The translations under genes and the position numbers were made by a program. 9,290 bases of DNA from Candidatus Sulfopaludibacter sp. SbA3. GTDB lineage: Bacteria > Acidobacteriota > Terriglobia > Bryobacterales > Bryobacteraceae. Where the stretch lies: contig CAMDKT010000196.1 of assembly GCA_945900935.1 (NCBI GenBank), positions 1-9,290 on the forward strand. The letters are read 5' to 3'. This document shows, one piece after another, positions 6,819 to 9,290 of the stretch. Position 1 is the first letter of the stretch; every line of letters starts with the position of its first letter. The notes beneath the pieces were generated by a model. It worked only from the letters and a program-made list of their open reading frames with translations. It was not told the origin of the DNA and ran no database searches.

Positions 6819-7751
6819 ATGAAACCTGTCAGCCTTCTCCTATTGTGTGCCATCGCGGCCGCCGCCGCCGACCTCCGTCTCGGAATCATTGGCACCGACA
6901 CCTCCCATGTAACGGCCTTCGCCAAGGTGTTGAACGACCCGGCAAGCCCCGACCACATCCCCGGCGCCAAAATCGTCGCTGCTTTTAAAGGCGGCAGCCC
7001 CGACATTGAGTCCAGCGCCAAGCGTGTTGAGGGCTTCGCCAAAGACCTCGCCGAAAAATACAAGGTCGAAATCGTCCCCACGATCGCCGCCCTCTGCGGA
7101 AAGGTTGACGCGATCCTGCTTGAATCCGTTGACGGCCGCAAGCATCTCGAACAGGCGAAGGAGGCCTTCAAATGCGGCAAACCGATGTTTATCGACAAGC
7201 CTCTCGCGGCAACCTATCCGGACGCCCTCGCCATCGCCAAAGCGGCGAAAGCCGCCAACGTAAAGTGGTTCAGCTCATCCAGTCTACGCTGGGCCGACCC
7301 TTTGTCCACGATGAAGAACCCGGCCAACAAGAGCGTCACCGTCTGGGGTCCCGGTCCCAGCGATAAGTCGCACTATTTGGACTTGAGCTGGTACGCCATC
7401 CATCCCATGGAGATGCTCTACACCCTGATGGGACCGGGTTGCGTGGAGGTCACGCGAATCTCGTCGCATAACGACGTCGTGGTCGGCAAATGGTCCGACG
7501 GCCGCATCGGCACCGTGCAAGTCCTTCGTCCCTATGGCGACTACGGCGCCATCGCCTACGCCGAAAAGAAGACCATCGAGAGCGGCAAGATAAAAAGCAG
7601 CTACGTCCCAATGCTCAAGGAAATCATTAAATTTTTTCAGACCGGCGTGTCCCCGGTGAGCGAAGAGGAGACGCTTGAAATCTTCGCCTTTATGGACGCC
7701 GCGCAAAAAAGTAAGGAACAAGGCGGCAAGCCCGTCAAGTTGAAGCGGTAG
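6819..7751 (+). CDS. Exported Gfo/Idh/MocA-family oxidoreductase-like protein
   Basis: A 310-residue protein with a signal peptide followed by a Gfo/Idh/MocA fold. Residues 1-17 are Met-Lys, a run LLLLCAIAAAAA and then DLRLG, so cleavage near A17 is likely and the protein should act outside the cytoplasm. There is no twin-arginine. The Rossmann start is LGIIGTDTSH (21-30). The family's EKP motif appears as FIDKPLA (124-130, K127), and the probable catalytic histidine lies in WYAIHPMEMLY (H195). Gfo/Idh enzymes use NAD(P) to oxidise or reduce sugars and related compounds; the substrate here is unknown. The nucleotide loop lacks the third glycine of GxGxxG (T28 or S29 there instead), so cofactor binding is uncertain. 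The frame opens 11 codons earlier (6786), but the ATG at 6819 starts the signal peptide directly and avoids overlap with recG. The gene stands alone, with fabI 131 bases downstream. Confidence 0.8.
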   Translation: MKPVSLLLLCAIAAAAADLRLGIIGTDTSHVTAFAKVLNDPASPDHIPGAKIVAAFKGGSPDIESSAKRVEGFAKDLAEKYKVEIVPTIAALCGKVDAILLESVDGRKHLEQAKEAFKCGKPMFIDKPLAATYPDALAIAKAAKAANVKWFSSSSLRWADPLSTMKNPANKSVTVWGPGPSDKSHYLDLSWYAIHPMEMLYTLMGPGCVEVTRISSHNDVVVGKWSDGRIGTVQVLRPYGDYGAIAYAEKKTIESGKIKSSYVPMLKEIIKFFQTGVSPVSEEETLEIFAFMDAAQKSKEQGGKPVKLKR

Positions 7752-7882
7752 CCCGCGTGCCACACCGCCGTTACCGCGCCGTTACCGAGCCGCGACCGTC
7801 AGGGAGCGGGCCCCCCACCGGACCAACTTCGCCAACGATCCGGCACACGCCCGCAAGCGCCGAAGCGGTAGACTAAGAACTT
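7752..7882. other. 131-base spacer between the Gfo/Idh gene and fabI
   Basis: No gene is visible here. The spacer is GC-rich and contains the 11-base tandem repeat listed separately. I see no hairpin followed by a T-run, so no intrinsic terminator for the upstream gene. I also find no convincing promoter for fabI; TAGACT (7869-7874, four of six -10 bases) is the nearest thing and lacks a matching -35. GAAGCGGTAG occurs at both ends of the spacer (7742-7751, including the upstream stop codon, and 7862-7871). Confidence 0.4.
7766..7798. repeat. Short tandem repeat, three 11-base units
   Basis: The unit CGCCGTTACCG occurs twice in immediate succession (7766-7776 and 7777-7787). A third, degenerate copy AGCCGCGACCG follows (7788-7798, 8 of 11 bases the same). 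The repeat lies in the spacer upstream of fabI, starting 15 bases after the stop of the Gfo/Idh gene. It may be a binding-site array, a replication-slippage product or chance; nothing else marks its role. Confidence 0.6.
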
Positions 7883-8653
7883 ATGTCTGCTCTGTTGCAA
7901 GGAAAGACGGCCCTCATTTTGGGGATCGCTAATAAGTGGAGTATTGCCTATGCCATCGCCCAGGCGTTCCGGCGCGAAGGCGCGACGGTGCTCCTTACTT
8001 ATCAGGGCGAACGCCTCCAACGCTCGCTCGAAGAGATCGGCGGAAACCTCGGCGCGGCGAAGGTGTTCCAATGCGACGTGTCGAAAGATGACGACCTTGC
8101 CAACCTCTCCGCCACCCTCGCGCCCGAGTTTCCCAAAATCGATATCGTGGTCCACTCAATCGCTTTCGCCAACAGCGAGGATCTGGCCCGGCCCTTTCTG
8201 CAAACGTCCCGCGACGGCTTCAGGCTGGCCACCGAAGTCAGTGCCTGGTCGCTGGTCGGCGTCGCCAACGCCGTTCGCCCCTTGATGACCGATGGCGGCG
8301 TAATCATTACGCTGAGCTATCTGGGCGCCCAACGCGTCATTGAAAACTATAACGTCATGGGCGTGGCCAAGGCCGCCCTGGAAGCCTCCGTCCGCTATCT
8401 GGCGGGCGAGTTGGGAGCCGATAACATCCGCGTCAACGCCATCAGCGCCGGTCCTATCAAAACTGCCGCCGCTCGTGGTATTAAAGACTTTAGCAAGATA
8501 TTGGAAGCCATCGCCGCAAAGGCTCCCCTACGCCGGAACTGTACTCCGGCGGAAGTGGCCGACACGGCAGTCTTCCTTGCCAGCGACCTTGGCCGCGGCG
8601 TCACCGGAAACACGATTTTTGTGGATTCCGGCTATCAGATTATGGGATTGTGA
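7883..8653 (+). CDS. fabI: Enoyl-[acyl-carrier-protein] reductase [NADH] FabI
   Basis: FabI catalyses the last step of each fatty-acid elongation cycle, reducing trans-2-enoyl-ACP with NAD(P)H; it is cytoplasmic. The 256-residue protein is the normal length for this short-chain dehydrogenase branch. The cofactor loop is GIANKWSIAYAIA (14-26), followed by CDV (64-66) and HSIAFA (91-96). The catalytic residues Y146 (in LSYLG), Y156 and K163 (YNVMGVAK) have the wide FabI Tyr-x6-Lys spacing that separates it from ordinary short-chain dehydrogenases. SAGPIKTAAARGI (188-200) is the substrate-binding loop, and GNTIFVDSGYQIMG is the typical C-terminus. The position matching G93 of E. coli FabI, important for triclosan binding, is alanine (A94), as in several other bacterial FabIs. 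The ATG is fixed by homology; the ribosome site is weak. An ABC ATPase gene follows after 15 bases and is probably co-transcribed. Confidence 0.95.
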   Translation: MSALLQGKTALILGIANKWSIAYAIAQAFRREGATVLLTYQGERLQRSLEEIGGNLGAAKVFQCDVSKDDDLANLSATLAPEFPKIDIVVHSIAFANSEDLARPFLQTSRDGFRLATEVSAWSLVGVANAVRPLMTDGGVIITLSYLGAQRVIENYNVMGVAKAALEASVRYLAGELGADNIRVNAISAGPIKTAAARGIKDFSKILEAIAAKAPLRRNCTPAEVADTAVFLASDLGRGVTGNTIFVDSGYQIMGL

Positions 8654-8655
8654 TC

Positions 8656-8660
8656 GAGGA
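8656..8660 (+). promoter_or_regulatory. Ribosome binding site of the ABC ATPase gene
   Basis: GAGGA lies entirely in the 15-base gap after the fabI stop and eight bases before a GTG. It decides the start of the following gene at GTG 8669, since no ATG is in a suitable place. Confidence 0.7.
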
Positions 8661-8668
8661 CTATAACT

Positions 8669-9290
8669 GTGATTAAAGTCGAAGGTGTTACCAAGCGCTA
8701 CGCTCGCTTCACGGCGGTCGATAACGTCTCCTTCGAGGTTGGGAAGGGTCAAATCGTCGGTTTTCTCGGCCCCAATGGCGCCGGGAAGACAACCACGATG
8801 CGGATTTTGACCTGTTTCCTGCCTCCGTCGGAGGGCAAGGCCAGCGTGGCCGGATTTGATGTTCTGGAACAGCCAATGGAGGTGAAGAGGCGAATTGGCT
8901 ATTTGCCGGAAACGCCGCCTCTCTACCCGGACATGGAGGTGGGCGAATATCTGGATTTCGTCGGCAAGCTGAAGGGCTTGCGCGGCAACGATCTGGCCAA
9001 GCGCATCAGCGAAACCTCCGATAAGGTCAACATCGGCGACGTCCGCAACAAGTTGATCGCTAAGCTATCCAAGGGTTACCGGCAGCGCGTCGGGATCGCT
9101 CAAGCGCTGCTGCATAATCCAGACGTTCTCATCCTGGACGAGCCGACATCGGGTCTCGATCCCAAGCAGATCCTGGAGACGCGCGATCTGATCAAAGGCC
9201 TCGCCGGGGATCACACGATCATTCTTTCGACGCACATTCTGCCCGAAGTGGAGTCCACTTGCGAGCGGGTCGTCATCATCTCGAAAGGCA
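8669..9290 (+). CDS. ABC-2 type transporter ATP-binding protein, N-terminal part (GldA-like)
   Basis: The gene runs off the right edge after 207 codons. It encodes a nucleotide-binding domain with every core motif: Walker A GPNGAGKTT (34-42), a Q-loop position occupied by E81 in IGYLPET, signature LSKGYRQRVG (133-142), Walker B VLILDEPTSGLDP (153-165) and the H-loop histidine in LSTHILPEVE (H189). The 'GYLPE.PPLYP.M.V..YL.F' stretch and the LSKGYRQRVG signature are typical of the subfamily that includes the gliding-motility protein GldA and many ABC-2 exporters of unknown cargo. Such proteins work with a separate membrane permease, usually encoded just downstream, which is outside this window. 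Gliding function should not be assumed from the ATPase alone. The GTG start is supported by a well-placed GAGGA and a normal N-terminus (VIKVEGVTKRY). Confidence 0.9.
   Translation, partial: MIKVEGVTKRYARFTAVDNVSFEVGKGQIVGFLGPNGAGKTTTMRILTCFLPPSEGKASVAGFDVLEQPMEVKRRIGYLPETPPLYPDMEVGEYLDFVGKLKGLRGNDLAKRISETSDKVNIGDVRNKLIAKLSKGYRQRVGIAQALLHNPDVLILDEPTSGLDPKQILETRDLIKGLAGDHTIILSTHILPEVESTCERVVIISKG

Noticed and set aside
6819..6848. Lipoprotein signal at the start of the Gfo/Idh-like protein (C10)
   Set aside because: The residues before the cysteine are Leu-Leu-Leu; a lipobox needs a small residue just before the cysteine, and the hydrophobic stretch before it is too short.
5786..6988. 400-codon open frame on the plus strand opposite recG
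   Set aside because: Its product is an unusual His/Arg/Gln/Pro-rich chain, typical of the antisense frame of a GC-rich gene. RecG on the other strand has all its motifs across this stretch.
6800..7198. 133-codon upstream extension of recG
   Set aside because: It overlaps the start and signal peptide of the divergent gene and shows no RecG similarity; family similarity begins right at the GTG at 6799.
7742..7871. GAAGCGGTAG at both ends of the spacer before fabI, as possible insertion-site duplication
   Set aside because: One copy is part of the coding end of the upstream gene, the segment between has no mobile-element features, and a 10-base repeat at this distance can arise by chance.

Overview
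The window carries eight protein-coding genes and one DUF433/DUF5615 toxin-antitoxin pair, packed with almost no free space (the longest gene-free stretches are about 130 bases). Base composition is GC-rich. The protein families, the dense packing, the frequent GTG/TTG starts, a secreted Gfo/Idh-type protein and a GldA-like ABC ATPase together suggest a soil-type Acidobacteriota chromosome, perhaps Bryobacterales/Solibacter-like. That placement is my inference from the look of the proteins; no rRNA or other marker is present to settle it.

Left part (1-3543): the first codons of recN run off the left edge on the minus strand, preceded in the same direction by a polytopic DUF1648 membrane protein. 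Divergent from these, on the plus strand, is a full-length comEC/rec2 gene (DNA-uptake channel with a C-terminal metallo-beta-lactamase-like domain). Middle (3551-6799, all minus strand): recG (branch-migration helicase) is followed by rsmD (16S rRNA guanine-N2 methyltransferase) with a one-base stop/start overlap. After a 65-base gap comes the antitoxin-toxin pair, whose end faces the end of comEC across 7 bases. Right part (6819-9290, plus strand): an exported Gfo/Idh/MocA-like protein diverges from recG across only 19 bases. It is followed by fabI (enoyl-ACP reductase, fatty-acid elongation) and then the 5' two thirds of an ABC-2 type transporter ATPase that runs off the right edge.

recN, comEC and recG give the region a DNA uptake, recombination and repair flavour, but they lie in separate transcription units and the grouping may be accidental. 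No tRNA, rRNA, CRISPR array, transposase or integrase is visible. The points most worth a second look are: a change of G-versus-C strand bias near the toxin-antitoxin module that does not follow gene direction; a similar AT-rich motif in both divergent promoter gaps; and the exported Gfo/Idh protein with an altered nucleotide-binding loop. I found nothing that amounts to a clearly new biological system.
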